64,000 nucleotides of DNA from Icerya purchasi (taxonomy: Eukaryota; Arthropoda; Insecta; Hemiptera; Monophlebidae). The translations under genes and the position numbers were made by a program. Each line of letters starts with the position of its first letter. Position 1 is the stretch's first letter. This document shows positions 43,640 through 54,430 of the stretch, piece after piece. The notes beneath the pieces were generated by a model. That model was not told the DNA's origin, searched no databases, and saw nothing but the letters and a program-made list of their open reading frames with translations. Where the stretch lies: assembly GCA_039619475.1 (NCBI GenBank), contig CM077116.1:370478294-370542293 (forward strand), given 5' to 3'.

Positions 43640-45570
43640 TTAAATAATTGTTTTAAATTGGTGTTTAAAATTAATTACTGTACAATAAGCATAAAAGAAA
43701 ACAATGAGTGAAATAAACAGATATTACTTTTTTTTTGTGTTTTTTTGATTTTTTCTATCTCAAGCATACAAATGCCGTTATGTAGTTTTTAAGATTTTAT
43801 TCATATAAAATTTTTCACGTCAAACAAAATTTTCGTATAATATACGAAGCAATAAAAATCTTTTCATCGCCGGATGCAAAAAATCGAATATAATATATAT
43901 CGGCTAATTTTAAGTTTTGACAAGGCATGCTAGAAATAATTTCGAAATTATTTATTTCCGGCAACTCTCAAATATCAAAAAAGCGGAAATCTCAATAAAA
44001 GAAACTTTATTTTAATGCTATAAATTCTACCCCGTTCCTTAAGGTGGCCTTTTAATTTACCGGGAGTTAACGCGCATAAAGCGGACAGAAACAGATTTTT
44101 ATCACATTTTTTTTTTTTTCCGTTTAAATTGGAGATAAAATTTTGCATCTACTTTTGACGAATAATGGCGAAAAAATTTCATTTTATTAATTTCGTCAAT
44201 AATTGAATAACGATAAAACTAATTTTCAGTAACAAAAACGATATTATATTTCATTAGGAAAAACAGTTTAGTAGAGTTCGACGCCACCTGCAGTCTACTT
44301 AAGATATTTAACAAAGAACAATCAAAAAAAACCGTAAAATGTGTTAAAGAATAATTTAGCATTTGCGCGCGATCTTTTAACAGTATATATAACGATGAGC
44401 AAATAATTGAACCCTAATTATTTTAACGTTTAATTCACTTAAAATACCAGAATAATGTCTAATGCCCGCTGTGGTTTAACTGAACAATTGAAACTTTTAC
44501 CGATGAAAAATACGAGCAAATGCGCAGAAGATTACCCCAGAGCTACATTGAATGTAAATAAAATGGTACATTTTGACTAGAAGCAATTAATGTGTCTCGG
44601 TATTTTACATTTGTTTCCCGTTTTTTTTTCTCTCTCTCTATTTATATAAAAAGAAACGCCGGCGTATTTACATCGTACGTTTCGATAAAATCCATGGGCA
44701 AACCGAGTATTAAAAATCAATCGAGATTCTCCGATTTAGCCACTAGAACTGTCCACTATTAATGACCTAGAAATTAATGTAGCGTGTAAATTACCGTAGC
44801 TGAACCCTTCTCTGCTACGCTTAGTAATTTTTAGCGACACATTCGGATTATTGCTACACGATAACGCTGTGGACATATTGGATAAGAGCTTCCGCAGCTA
44901 CTAACTAAAGAAAAACAGTACATATGTGTATGTATATACAATATATGTATATAATTAATAAACAGTTCCAACTCCATCCGAGTATCTTTAACAGACGGCT
45001 TGGAAACCAAAGATTGATGCAACGCAAAACTAACAAAGTTCACAGACACATCTCGCTAATGTGCAACATTTGACAAATAAAAACACCTTATGATTTGAAT
45101 GCCGGTGTTGGCGAAGATTTCAGTTCGTAAAAAGAATATATAGTTAGATAACTTAATTAACATTGTAAGATCAAAAGGAGGTACCCAAACCATGAAGAAC
45201 AATGATAATCATTGTCCATTTAAAGTATTTTCAGCGCCTGGAAAACCGAGAAATCAATTAAAACGAAATAAAAACCCCTATAGTACAGTTTAACGAACAA
45301 TTCCCAAACACGATTGGCATTAACCGTAGATAATAATTACACAGACAGGAATAGAAAGCTATAATAATATTTTCAGAAATTGCATGAATGTCGCCTGAAA
45401 AAATATCCTTGGAAAAAGACTAATTATTTGCTTGTTAATGAATATTCATGAAGATTTATGAGTTAAAATAGAAGTGGAAATTTATCGAATATAGTTAAAC
45501 AAGTTTCTTCAAGCATCGGATTGCACAACGTAACTGCAGAATATCCAGCTGTAAATAAAGGAAGTTACAG
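43640..45570. other. Spacer, no gene seen
   Basis: AT-rich DNA with no recognised gene or repeat family. Confidence 0.4.
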
Positions 45571-45574
45571 CCGG

Positions 45575-45668
45575 GAGATACTGGCCCCTCTACTTTGAAC
45601 AATTTCATTGATCTTGTGGTACACTGTGAACCTTCACAGTGCTCGACGCCATCAGGGACCTCACTTTG
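45575..45668 (+). mobile_element. SINE 3' fragment
   Basis: ACTGGCCCCTCTACTTTGAA, ACACTGTGAACCTTCACAG and GACGCCATCAGGGACCTCAC line up with the last third of the 47-kb SINE (ACTGGCCCTCCTACTATC, ACACTGTGAACCTTAACTTC, GACGCCCTGCTAAGGG). The tRNA-like head is missing. Confidence 0.68.
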
Positions 45669-45724
45669 AAAAATAAACTAACAATTAAGCAATCCAGGCC
45701 TTCTTTAGCATCATTGCCTGTTTT

Positions 45725-45850
45725 AGTTTTAATTGAGTGTACTCTATGTTGTTAGCTGATGATGATGGGCTAAGCCCGAAAAAACGTTTCTAAGTAAAGT
45801 ATTTTAATTTATTAAAGTAAATTAATTTATACTTATTTTTGTTTGTTAAT
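45725..45850 (+). ncRNA. Hammerhead-ribozyme-like repeat, copy 2
   Basis: TTAG (45752-45755) can pair with CTAA (45790-45793) as stem I; CTGATGA follows at 45756-45762, then a perfect GGGC-TAA-GCCC hairpin at 45767-45777, GAAA, and a short A/T-rich stem III region ending TTT before CTAA. This is the order of a type I hammerhead. Four extra bases between CTGATGA and stem II are not canonical, so activity is doubtful. Related sequence occurs at 17307-17343 (minus) and 59775-59900. Confidence 0.4.
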
Positions 45851-46960
45851 AAGGGGAATTTATTTACATCACAGTAAAGGAGTTTCCTATTTTGTACTAT
45901 GGTAAAAATTTATCAAACGCGTATCATCATTTAAAATCGAACAACACATACGAACTAAAAAATGGACATCACTAATTCAGTTTGACAACATCTTGCAAAA
46001 TATCGAAACATCGCTCATTAACCAGCGAACCTCTTATTCTGACATATAAGAGACGAACATTACAGGTTTCTGAAAAGAGAATGTAATGCACATCTCGAGT
46101 TGTGTGCAATTTCGCAAAATTCTCTATTTCATAGCATTATGGTAAGTAATCCGCTTCTAAAATTTAAAAAAAAAATTACTTTTACGTCGGATAAGTTGCT
46201 TTTGAAATGGTTTTTTTTTTTTTTTCGTGCCCTGTTATCAAAAAAAAAAAAAAAAAAAAAACAAAAAAAAAACAACTTTGATTTCTGCAAATGAAAAATT
46301 ACTTTTAGTTTTTTAAGACTTTTTTATTATTTATTAAAGCGAATTCATTTTTCGCTTCTTGTTATGTCACTGTATGAAATATTATTATTACATCCGCACA
46401 AAGATAAACGCTCAAAACGTTTCTCCAAATGATCCGTAAGAAATTTTCCAGCCATTATATAATTTCTAATCGGATAGATTTCAAAACGAAAGAGTCGAAA
46501 TTAAAAAGCAGCATTTAAAAACTTTGCGTTTTTACGTCATTCGTAAGAATTTTTTTTTTCGTTCATCTCCGGCATCCGTTCTTCTACTTTTTCTTCGGAT
46601 AAATAGGACGTTTGGAAAAATGCTTGGAATGACTTTCAAAATCTTTACAGATATCATCAGGTCGTGAATGTGTTTATCATATTACCGTGTAGCATATGTG
46701 GCTAGTTAATTATGTTTCGTTCATGTATAATATCCTGAAGCCGCGCAATGACCTTTCAAAAACGGGTTAATGTCCATAACACGCACCAAAAAAAAAAATC
46801 AAAAAAAAAAAATCATTTAAGGTAATTTTTAATTTTAATTTATACAATTCCAACTCTAATAACACGCAGAGCACCAATATAACAGATATTAAGGACAAAA
46901 GCAGTGCGATAGGTAGAATATGAAATATAAATGTTCGTATTCATTTTCTATTTTATCGCT
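45851..46960. other. Spacer, no gene seen
   Basis: Contains an A-run at about 46241-46271. No gene seen. Confidence 0.4.
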
Positions 46961-47080
46961 TTATTAAATATACTTGAAACGCGTATTACAGGAAATAATA
47001 ATTGTTATAAAAATACAGACAATATATTTTTATAACAATTATTATTTTCTGTAATACGTGCTTTATGTTTATTTAATGAA
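46961..47080. repeat. Small foldback palindrome
   Basis: Arms of about 55 bp pair around a loop near 47018: ATTACAGGAAATAATAATTG on the left faces CAATTATTATTTTCTGTAAT on the right. The outer parts (ATTAAATATACTTGAAACG against ATGTTTATTTAATGAA) pair less well. Confidence 0.8.
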
Positions 47081-47324
47081 ACGTAGAATATGATTTTACT
47101 ATACTAATCATTGTAATTTTTGTATTCATATATATATATATATATTAATTGTGACTTTTCAGCGATCGGTCGATAAAGATAAACTGGCGTAAGAAAAATC
47201 TAATAAAAATAAAAGGTCATAAATCCACGGTAGATTCGGGGCTGTGGCGACATTCCTGGATTCAATAAATGCCGAGTATTACAAAAAAAAAACTAAAAAA
47301 AAACACATTATACATACACACAGA

Positions 47325-47604
47325 TAACGCGGTAGCCCATAAGGCACTTGGCTACTAAATCTAGAGGACGCGAATTCGAGACTTGTCTCGTTCCAAATCC
47401 AAATCGATCCCAGGTTTACCGAGCCTGAAATATTTGGATACTAGAGAAATCTAGGAAAGTAAAGGCGGATCCCAAGTAGAAAGGAACTGGCCCTCCTACT
47501 ATCATAAATGCCATTGGGCTTAGAACACTGTGAACCTTAACTTCACAATTCCGGACGCCCTGCTAAGGGTATAGAACTTACTTTACTTACTTTACTTTAC
47601 TTAT
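47325..47604 (+). mobile_element. tRNA-derived SINE, best copy
   Basis: A box A-like GGTAGCCCATAAGG (47331-47344) and box B-like GCGAATTCGAGAC (47380-47392) lie 36 bases apart, as in a tRNA-derived pol III promoter. A body of about 190 bp follows, ending AAGGGTATAGAACTTACTTT and a CTTTA/CTTAC short-repeat tail at 47576-47604. It encodes nothing. Copies are at 23275 (full length), 45575 (3' part) and 25191 (3' part, minus). The partner LINE is unknown. Confidence 0.82.
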
Positions 47605-47611
47605 ACATACG

Positions 47612-47617
<6 letters not shown>

Positions 47618-47669
<52 letters not shown>
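47618..47669. repeat. (CA)n-(TA)n microsatellite
   Basis: A run of CA dinucleotides (to about 47628) passes into about 20 TA dinucleotides. It joins the SINE to unit G copy 5. Confidence 0.9.
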
Positions 47670-47672
<3 letters not shown>

Positions 47673-47925
47673 GATGTCATTTTTAACCCGGCTCAAAAAA
47701 AATTTTTCTGTCACAAAAGAACTGTCACAAAATTTTGTCCCAAAACGTGACAAGCTGTATATGTAAAAAGACAAAGTATCGACAAAATTGATTGCCTGAC
47801 ATTGTCAATTTTCCTTGTTCTACACAAAGTATAGAATTGATAGAACTGGAGGTTCGGCGATGTCCCCAGGCAGGGTCAAGAAGCGAAGCCTATTTCGAGG
47901 AACGAAGGGCCGAATTTATATATAC
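47670..47925 (-). repeat. Repeat unit G copy 5, diverged and inverted
   Basis: ACAAAGTATAGAA near 47823, the GCAGGGTCAAGAAGCGAAGCC stretch near 47872, and GGGCCGAATTTATATATA near 47910 match the inverted copy at 22805-23252. Two TGTCACAAAA repeats stand where the minisatellite lies in other copies. Confidence 0.7.
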
Positions 47926-47962
47926 ATATATATATATTCATATACAATACATATATTCATAT

Positions 47963-47994
<32 letters not shown>
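47926..47994. repeat. TA-rich tract between two units G
   Basis: Two imperfect copies of a TATTCATATACAATA unit, then about 14 TA dinucleotides joined to the start of unit G copy 4. Units on both sides point away from it. Confidence 0.85.
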
Positions 47995-47998
<4 letters not shown>

Positions 47999-48480
47999 CG
48001 GCCATTTTGGCCTCGCAAGGGGCTGTGCCCCTTGACCCCTCCTACTTTCATTCCTGTCTCTTTCTCTTCTATACTTTGTATAAAATGATCAAAATTTACA
48101 ACGTAATTCTTACTGGCATCAACACACACAAAAAATAACATAACCACAAAAATCCTATTCTAACATTTACCTTCCGTTATATAAAATTAAGACATTTTTT
48201 CGTTACATATTTCATTACATAAAATTGTGACATTTTTTAAATAACAATAACAAAAATCCTACAAAATATAACAAACGTTACATAAAATTGGGACATTTTT
48301 CTGGGACATTTTTTTGGGACATTTAGCGTTACATAAAATTGGGACATTTTTTGGGACATTTAGCGTTACATAAAATTGGGACATTTTTCTGGGACATTTT
48401 TTTGGGACATTTAGCGTTACATAAAATTGGGACATTTTTTCGAATGGGGGGTAGCCTAAGAATTACGTTGTAATTAATAT
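47995..48480 (+). repeat. Repeat unit G copy 4, longest minisatellite
   Basis: Same order as copy 2: AACTCGGCCATTTTGGCC, CAAGGGGCTGTGCCCCTTG, TATACTTTGTATAAAATGAT, then nine GGGACATT repeats mixed with AGCGTTACATAAAATT, ending GGTAGCCTAAGAATTACGT and TGTAATTAATATAT. Repeat number is four, six and nine in copies 2, 3 and 4, so this block expands and shrinks. A minus-strand short frame SKNYVVNFDHFIQSIEEKE is preserved. Confidence 0.88.
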
Positions 48481-51286
48481 ATATAGCCTGCTTCTGTGCG
48501 ATGTTATAATCTATTATTTTTATTATTTAATTAGTTCTTATGATGGAATAATATTGCTCGCGTACTTCTAATTGTTCGGTTAAATTTTTCAATTCTTAAT
48601 ACCGTTGAAATAACTAAAAAAAAAATCGAATAAATACCATGATTTCATCGGTACCAAAAACAAGCAGAAATAATTGTGAACAACTGACATTATTAGAATT
48701 CTACTGCTAAGAAAATTAGTAAACGAGGTGGGTTCGAAAGTGACGCGGTTTATTTTCTACATTGGAGAAGGATGAATAATTTCAAAAATGACACATGTTG
48801 AACGCTGTGGCCATTGGAAGCCTACTCAAAAAACCATCATGATCACAAGGTCACACAGAATATTACCGAAGGGAACAAAACGCACATGCACACGCATCGC
48901 AGAACTGGTAGACCTTCAACGATGATTACGAATTAGGATACTACGCCGTAAATGGCAGAAAAAAAATGAAATATTACTAATAAAAAATAAGAATAGAGCC
49001 ACGGTTGGGGTTCTATAAACATACTCTTAATTGCTAGCTTTAGCCAGTAACCTGCTACCAGCATCACTTACTCTTACACATGCGAAATGAACGCGGTCTT
49101 CGCGACTGTCAGTGACGAGACACGTCTGGCGCGACATCATCTACATAGACGGCGCTTTGTTCAAATTAAATATAGGCAGCCGTTCGGAATCCGTACGATT
49201 CTTCGATCGTCTTACGAATATCGTTGATCGATTTTATCGGACTAATCGCTACGAAAATTCTGACCGTATTCTAGGCGGAAAGGGTGACGGCAGAATTACA
49301 AACGAGCGATCGAAGAAAATGAAAACGTTCCATCTGCGAGTCATTGCAAAAAAAAAACTTTGCACAAATTACACTTTTTCAATGTTTTCTCTTCATCTTT
49401 TCGTTTAACGTACACACAAAATACAGGTATATTATATGTACGTAGCTTCCTCCCTCCTCCGGCGATTCTTTCCATTAATTAATCTTAGTTATTAGCGTCC
49501 GATTCAGGTGACTGTTTACATCGTACAGATTAAATTGGAATAACGAAAATTACAAAATTTCAATAACAAATCAAAATTTCGTAATGTAAACATTACAAAG
49601 AAACGGTTTGACAGAAAGCCGCAAAAGTGTCGACGGGTACGAAACAACATTTGTAATAATTATGTTTAAAAAATTTTACTTCGTTATAGATTCTGTAATT
49701 CCTTGTTTTTTTTTTAATTTTCCTTCAGCGAACAGTATGAATTTTCACTTTGCACTTATTATTATTACATACGTGCTCTCGTAAAGTAGGTAAGTGTGTG
49801 TAAAAAGTAATCCTTATTAATATGTTGTTTTTTACCATATCTGTAATACCTAACAATTGCGGTCAAGACGCGTTCTTTTTAATAAGTAGATCCGTTTTTC
49901 ACGTAATAAAATTACTTATGATTTATATTTAAAAAAAATTAATATACTTGTAATTGGCAAGCGTGCGTGGCTGTGTGATCTCTAAGCTCGCGGCATGACG
50001 GAAATTCACGTGACTACTATATTAGCAATTCTTCTTCTGTAAACATTTAGTATCATTTCTGAAATGTAGATATATTTATATTCGCAAAGAAAAACGTTTT
50101 ATTTACGGATATTTAAACATCTACGCGATAAAAACTGGACATGTTTACACATCCGAAACTAGTAATTTAGCTTTTAAATCTAATCGCTCAAAAATATTAA
50201 AGTTTGCGTGCGTAAATTTTCAATTAGTAAAAAAAAAAAAAAAAAAAAAAAACTTTACATTTTTAACAATATTTACCTTTTGTAGAGGACTCGATTTGCT
50301 GGCGCACGCTCCCATGTCAGCTTTCTAGCTTCATTAGGAATTCTTAGATATTCTTTAAGCGCTTATTTCAAAATCAAAGCAACATGAATACACGCGCAAT
50401 GATTGTTCCCGCAAAAAATGTCAGTGTGACATTTTGAATTAAAATTTAACTACATTTACATTGTAATGTCTGACATATCTCCTTACAAGAAAAAAAAAAA
50501 AAATCCTTACAATCATTCGAAATTCAAATATATGCAAAATGTAAACATGTTCTACAAAAACGATACGCATTATTCCCGAATGATATACAAATTACAAACG
50601 GAATATAATTTTGGATCCGTTCATTTCATTAAAATGCGTAGTACGTAATAGTGTATTTAAACGGTACCTGTTCTTCAATACAATGTAGCTCGGTTTATTT
50701 TAATGAGCTCAAAAAACACGCATTTCCTCTAGACGCCGGGCACGATGGTAAAGCTAAAAAATTTAAATACGTGCGAGGTACGTATGCTAAAGCAAAAGTC
50801 TAACCGATCCATAAATGTCTAAAAGCGAACCCTTGAGACAAGCAACCGCAAGAAGACGATAAAGTTACTTCCAGCTGAGCATATATCAAACGAAAGACGT
50901 TTAACCAGAGTCCCCCCCCCCCCACCTCGCCCCTCACATAAGAACATATATCATTTGAAGAAAAAAAGTTTTTCCACCAACAAAAGTTTCAAAAAAGAGT
51001 ATACGGCGAACGGCTGGGATAATTTAAAGAGCAAAATGAACTATCTAAAAGAGGCGAAACGATAACTATAAAATTCACGAAAATATGTGCATTAACGTGG
51101 ATAAAAAAAAATCGGGAAGAAATTTTCAAAAATGCGATAACATAACAGTTATCGTAATCTTTGAAATGGTTCCAGCGAAAATTTCTATCGTCTTTGACTC
51201 TGATGTATGAACCTCTTAGAAATTTCGTAGGAAGAAGTTATCAGTACTGCGCCACTTTTTTTATAGATCGAATTTGTTAACATTTA
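48481..51286. other. Spacer with a doubtful mariner-like remnant
   Basis: Around 48895-48930 the plus strand reads HRRTGRPSTMIT, like the end of a mariner-type helix-turn-helix region, but nothing else of a transposase is clear. A 98-codon frame at 49112-49408 has no recognised domain. A C-run lies at about 50912-50922, and A-runs at 50228-50251 and 50491-50503. Confidence 0.3.
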
Positions 51287-51324
51287 ATGATAAAAATAAC
51301 AATAATAGCCGTAATAACAATAAC

Positions 51325-51330
51325 AATAAC

Positions 51331-51375
<45 letters not shown>

Positions 51376-51425
51376 TTCAATTTCAATTTCAATTTCAATT
51401 TCAATTTATTTATTATTATTATTAT
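51325..51425. repeat. (AAT)n and (ATTTCA)n compound microsatellite
   Basis: About 16 AAT triplets, then five AATTTC/ATTTCA hexamers, then a TTA run. It may mark the 3' tail of the minus-strand LINE whose coding part ends at 52628, but that is unproven. Confidence 0.88.
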
Positions 51426-52627
51426 TACAAAATTTCACAAATGCGCTAAGTAGCGCGAATAGTGAAAAACAAAAAGTAAAATTAAACATAATATCTTCGA
51501 ATTACAATGAAGTGCGAATATAGCGATAAATGCATGAAATTAAATGAAGTAATGATAAAAATATATTATAATCAGTTGAATTGAAACAAAATAAAAATTG
51601 TTTGTATAAATATGTTGAAAACAGGAGAAAAGTATATAAATGATTAAATAAAAAATAAAAAAAATAATGCTATTTTAAAAACTAACAAAATTGAATCTAT
51701 CGGAAAATTAAATCTACAATTTAAGTATATAAATTATTTATATAACCTATCACCAGCCAAGCTCAACATATTCCCACAATATTTCAACTCTGACGTGTAC
51801 TGCAAATGTAATAACCGAAATAAAATAAATATAAAGCTAGGTAAATGAATAAAATGTAAAGATATACGTAAATAGATAAAAGATATAAATTAAGTAATGA
51901 ACTAAATAGAATAAAAATATAAATAAGATAACTAAATATAAAATATATAAAGTATGTAAATATAACGTAATAGTAAGAGTAATGTAACCTATTGAGTAGT
52001 ATTTATAGAAGCTGGTACTTAAATGATAACACATTAAATTTATAAGTATTTATATTAAATGCTACAGTCTCGTTTAACAAAGGGGCCTAAATGAGATGTC
52101 ATTTGAGAAAACATGTATTAATGTAGCCTGCAGTCATCCATATAACCCCCAGCATATTTTGGAGAAGCAGTCTCAATTTACGAAACATCCCGACAGATAT
52201 ATTTGACTAAGAAAATTTCACTTGACATCTTTAAAAATAATAATGGTAATAATATTAATAATACAGTAATAAAAATGAGGATAAAACCAGTAACAATAAT
52301 AATCATGCACGTGGCGTAGACATAGTTACTAATAATGGTTATCAAAATATTTATTATCAACAGAATCAGGTTTGAAAGATTAGAAACATAACGATTCAAT
52401 TGTGCCGAAGAAACTACATGACCCATATATACAATTATAATATTTATGATAGTTATATTAAATAATAGTAATAGTAATAATAATAGTAATAGTAATAAGT
52501 AACAGCAATGAGAGTAAATAACAACGACACTTAACAACAGTAATAAACAAATACTCAGAATGAAAATGAAGATTGTAATTAATGCCGGAGTATAAGAAAG
52601 GGTTTATCATATCTGCGATAACAACAT
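51426..52627 (-). other. Probable 3' UTR of a minus-strand LINE
   Basis: This 1.2-kb stretch lies downstream of the LINE coding region at 52628-53855. It has AAT-rich patches (52440-52500) and no coding signal. It could equally be unrelated spacer. Confidence 0.35.
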
Positions 52628-53852
52628 TTATTGAGTCCCATTACCCGTGATGTATTGAAGTAGGTGTTTGTGTCTCTTTTTATAATTTAATAAGTGTACT
52701 TTTAAGCTGGACGGTAAAGAGTTGAAAATAATAGACCCTTTATAAACTGCTTGTATACGTGTGTGAAATTTTCGAAAGTCTGGAACAGGGGCAATTTCTA
52801 CATTTGCAGACCTTGTTTTCCCATGGGCAACTGAAATATTGAATCTATCCTTATATTTAAAAACGAAATTTAGTATTTGTGAAGTGTATAACTCGGTAAC
52901 TGATAAAATAGCATTATTTGGCGACGGATCAATGGCCCGTTTCACTGCTCTCTGTAATATTTCGACGGGACTTATATGAGTTACTGCTGCACCTCCCCAA
53001 TGTATGATTCCATATCCAAGTACTGGCTGATATAGGCCTAAATATAATCTGCGTAAATGCTGAGCTGTGAAATAGTCACGTAGGTAGTAAAAGATATAAT
53101 TAAGTCTTCTTAGTTTTTTTGCCAAGTATATGGTATGTTTATTCCACGCGAGTTTGCTGTCCAGCATTAAACCTAAGTATTTGATTTCATAAACCCTTTC
53201 AATTGAAATGTTACCACCGTAAGAAATACAAAATCTGTCCCAAAGCCCTTGATCCTGATAACTGTAAATCATAAATTTAGTCTTATTTTCATTTAGGGAT
53301 AATTTGTTATGTTGTAACCATGTACAGATTTTTTGTATATCTTCTTGCATGGGTGAATGCAATTTTTCTGAGAAGCGGGAATTCAGCACTAGTGCAGTAT
53401 CGTCAGCATAGGTAAATATTTTTCAACTTACAGACAAATTACACAGATCGTTTATATATACCAGAAATAGATAAGGACCTAAGATACTACCCTGAGGAAC
53501 CCCAGTTTCCTGTATAGTACTGTCGCTAAAGACACCATTAATTTTAGTTACATTTTTCCTACTAGTTAAGTATGTTCTGAACCAGTTATAAATATTACCC
53601 CGAAAACCACAGGCGTATAATTTCTTTAGTAAAATTTGGTGATTTACCGTATCGAAAGCTTTCCTTATATCGAAATACACAGCTACCACAGATCTGCCTT
53701 CTTCTAGATGCCTAGTTATATATGTAATGTGTTCAAAAACTGCTAAGTCAGTTCCTTTATCCGGTAAAAAGCCATATTGATTGGGACTGAAAAATTTTTG
53801 ATCATCTAGAAAATTTATTACTAATTTCTTTACACATCTTTCAAAAATTTTA

Positions 53853-53855
<3 letters not shown>
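52628..53855 (-). pseudogene. Reverse transcriptase of a CR1/L2-like LINE, one in-frame stop
   Basis: The frame starts at the truncated 5' end (SKIFERCVKKL) beside an (AAT)n tract and runs about 408 codons to TAA, broken only by TGA at 53423-53425. Motifs in order: NQYGFLPDKGTDLAVFEHI, VVAVYFDIRKAFDTVNHQIL (first catalytic Asp), TGVPQGSILGPYLFLVYIND, stop, KIFTYADDTALVL (catalytic DD), EIKYLGLMLDSKLAWNKH, PVLGYGIIHWGG, and a C-terminal domain ending HKHLLQYITGNGTQ. No RNase H follows. One stop in so long a frame suggests a fairly young copy. Clade placement among CR1/L2-like LINEs is by eye. Confidence 0.85.

Positions 53856-53899
<44 letters not shown>
53856..53899. repeat. (AAT)n microsatellite between two LINEs
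   Basis: About 14 AAT triplets lie exactly between the 5' end of the minus-strand LINE and the plus-strand relic. Confidence 0.92.
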
Positions 53900-53949
53900 G
53901 ATTTTTCTTTAGTAAACCATAGGAATATTTAAGATTTTACAGATATAAT

Positions 53950-54430
53950 TAATTAAAAGTTTTTATAGAGGTTCGAATTTTAAAATGTTACATATGGTCC
54001 ATCTTACTATACGGCTGTGAGACGTGGACTTTGAAGAAAAATACCCTAAATCGATTACAAGCTTTTAAATTGTGGTGCTACCGGAGAATTTTGAGGGTAC
54101 CCTGGACAGCTAAGAAGACCAACCAGGAGATACTTAGAGTTATGAAAAAAGACAACGAATTGATTAATTTAATAAAAATTCGGAAACTAAAATATTTTGG
54201 ACACTTGATCCGTGGGAAAGGTACACCTTGCTACAAACTATTTTGATGGGAAAAATTGAAGGTAAAAGAAGAGTTGATCGGAGGAAACGTACCTGGTTCT
54301 GTGATATCAAGATGTGGACAGGATTAAATACAGAGTGGTTGGTACACTCCGCGTACGACAGAGAGCGGTACCAGAATATCATTAAAACTTCACTAGATGG
54401 CCATCGATGATCGAGATCGGTCGGGACAGC
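53950..54430 (+). pseudogene. RTE-like LINE relic, C-terminal region
   Basis: From about 53960 the plus strand reads VRILKCYIWSILLYGCETWT, FKLWCYRRILRVPWTAKKTN, IKIRKLKYFGHLIRG, then after a frame change near 54225 LLQTILMGKIEGKRRVDRRK, RTWFCDIKMWTGLNTEW and DRERYQNIIKTSLDGHR, stop. This order is typical of the post-RT tail of RTE-like LINEs, and the 57-kb relic has RILRCYMWSVMQYSAETWG at the first point, so both are one group. The catalytic domain is missing; it is a short 5'-truncated copy. Confidence 0.8.

Noticed and set aside
47938..48147. Frames made of alternating Tyr and Ile (also near 22350-22420 and 16600)
   Set aside because: They are (TA)n microsatellite read as codons, not proteins.
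48780..48960. Mariner transposase fragment from RRTGRPSTMIT
   Set aside because: One short phrase only; no catalytic motif or terminal repeat supports it.
52178..52537. 119-codon, Leu/Ile-rich frame that looks like a membrane protein
   Set aside because: Its hydrophobic runs come from AAT/TTA simple repeats and it lies in the likely 3' UTR of a LINE.
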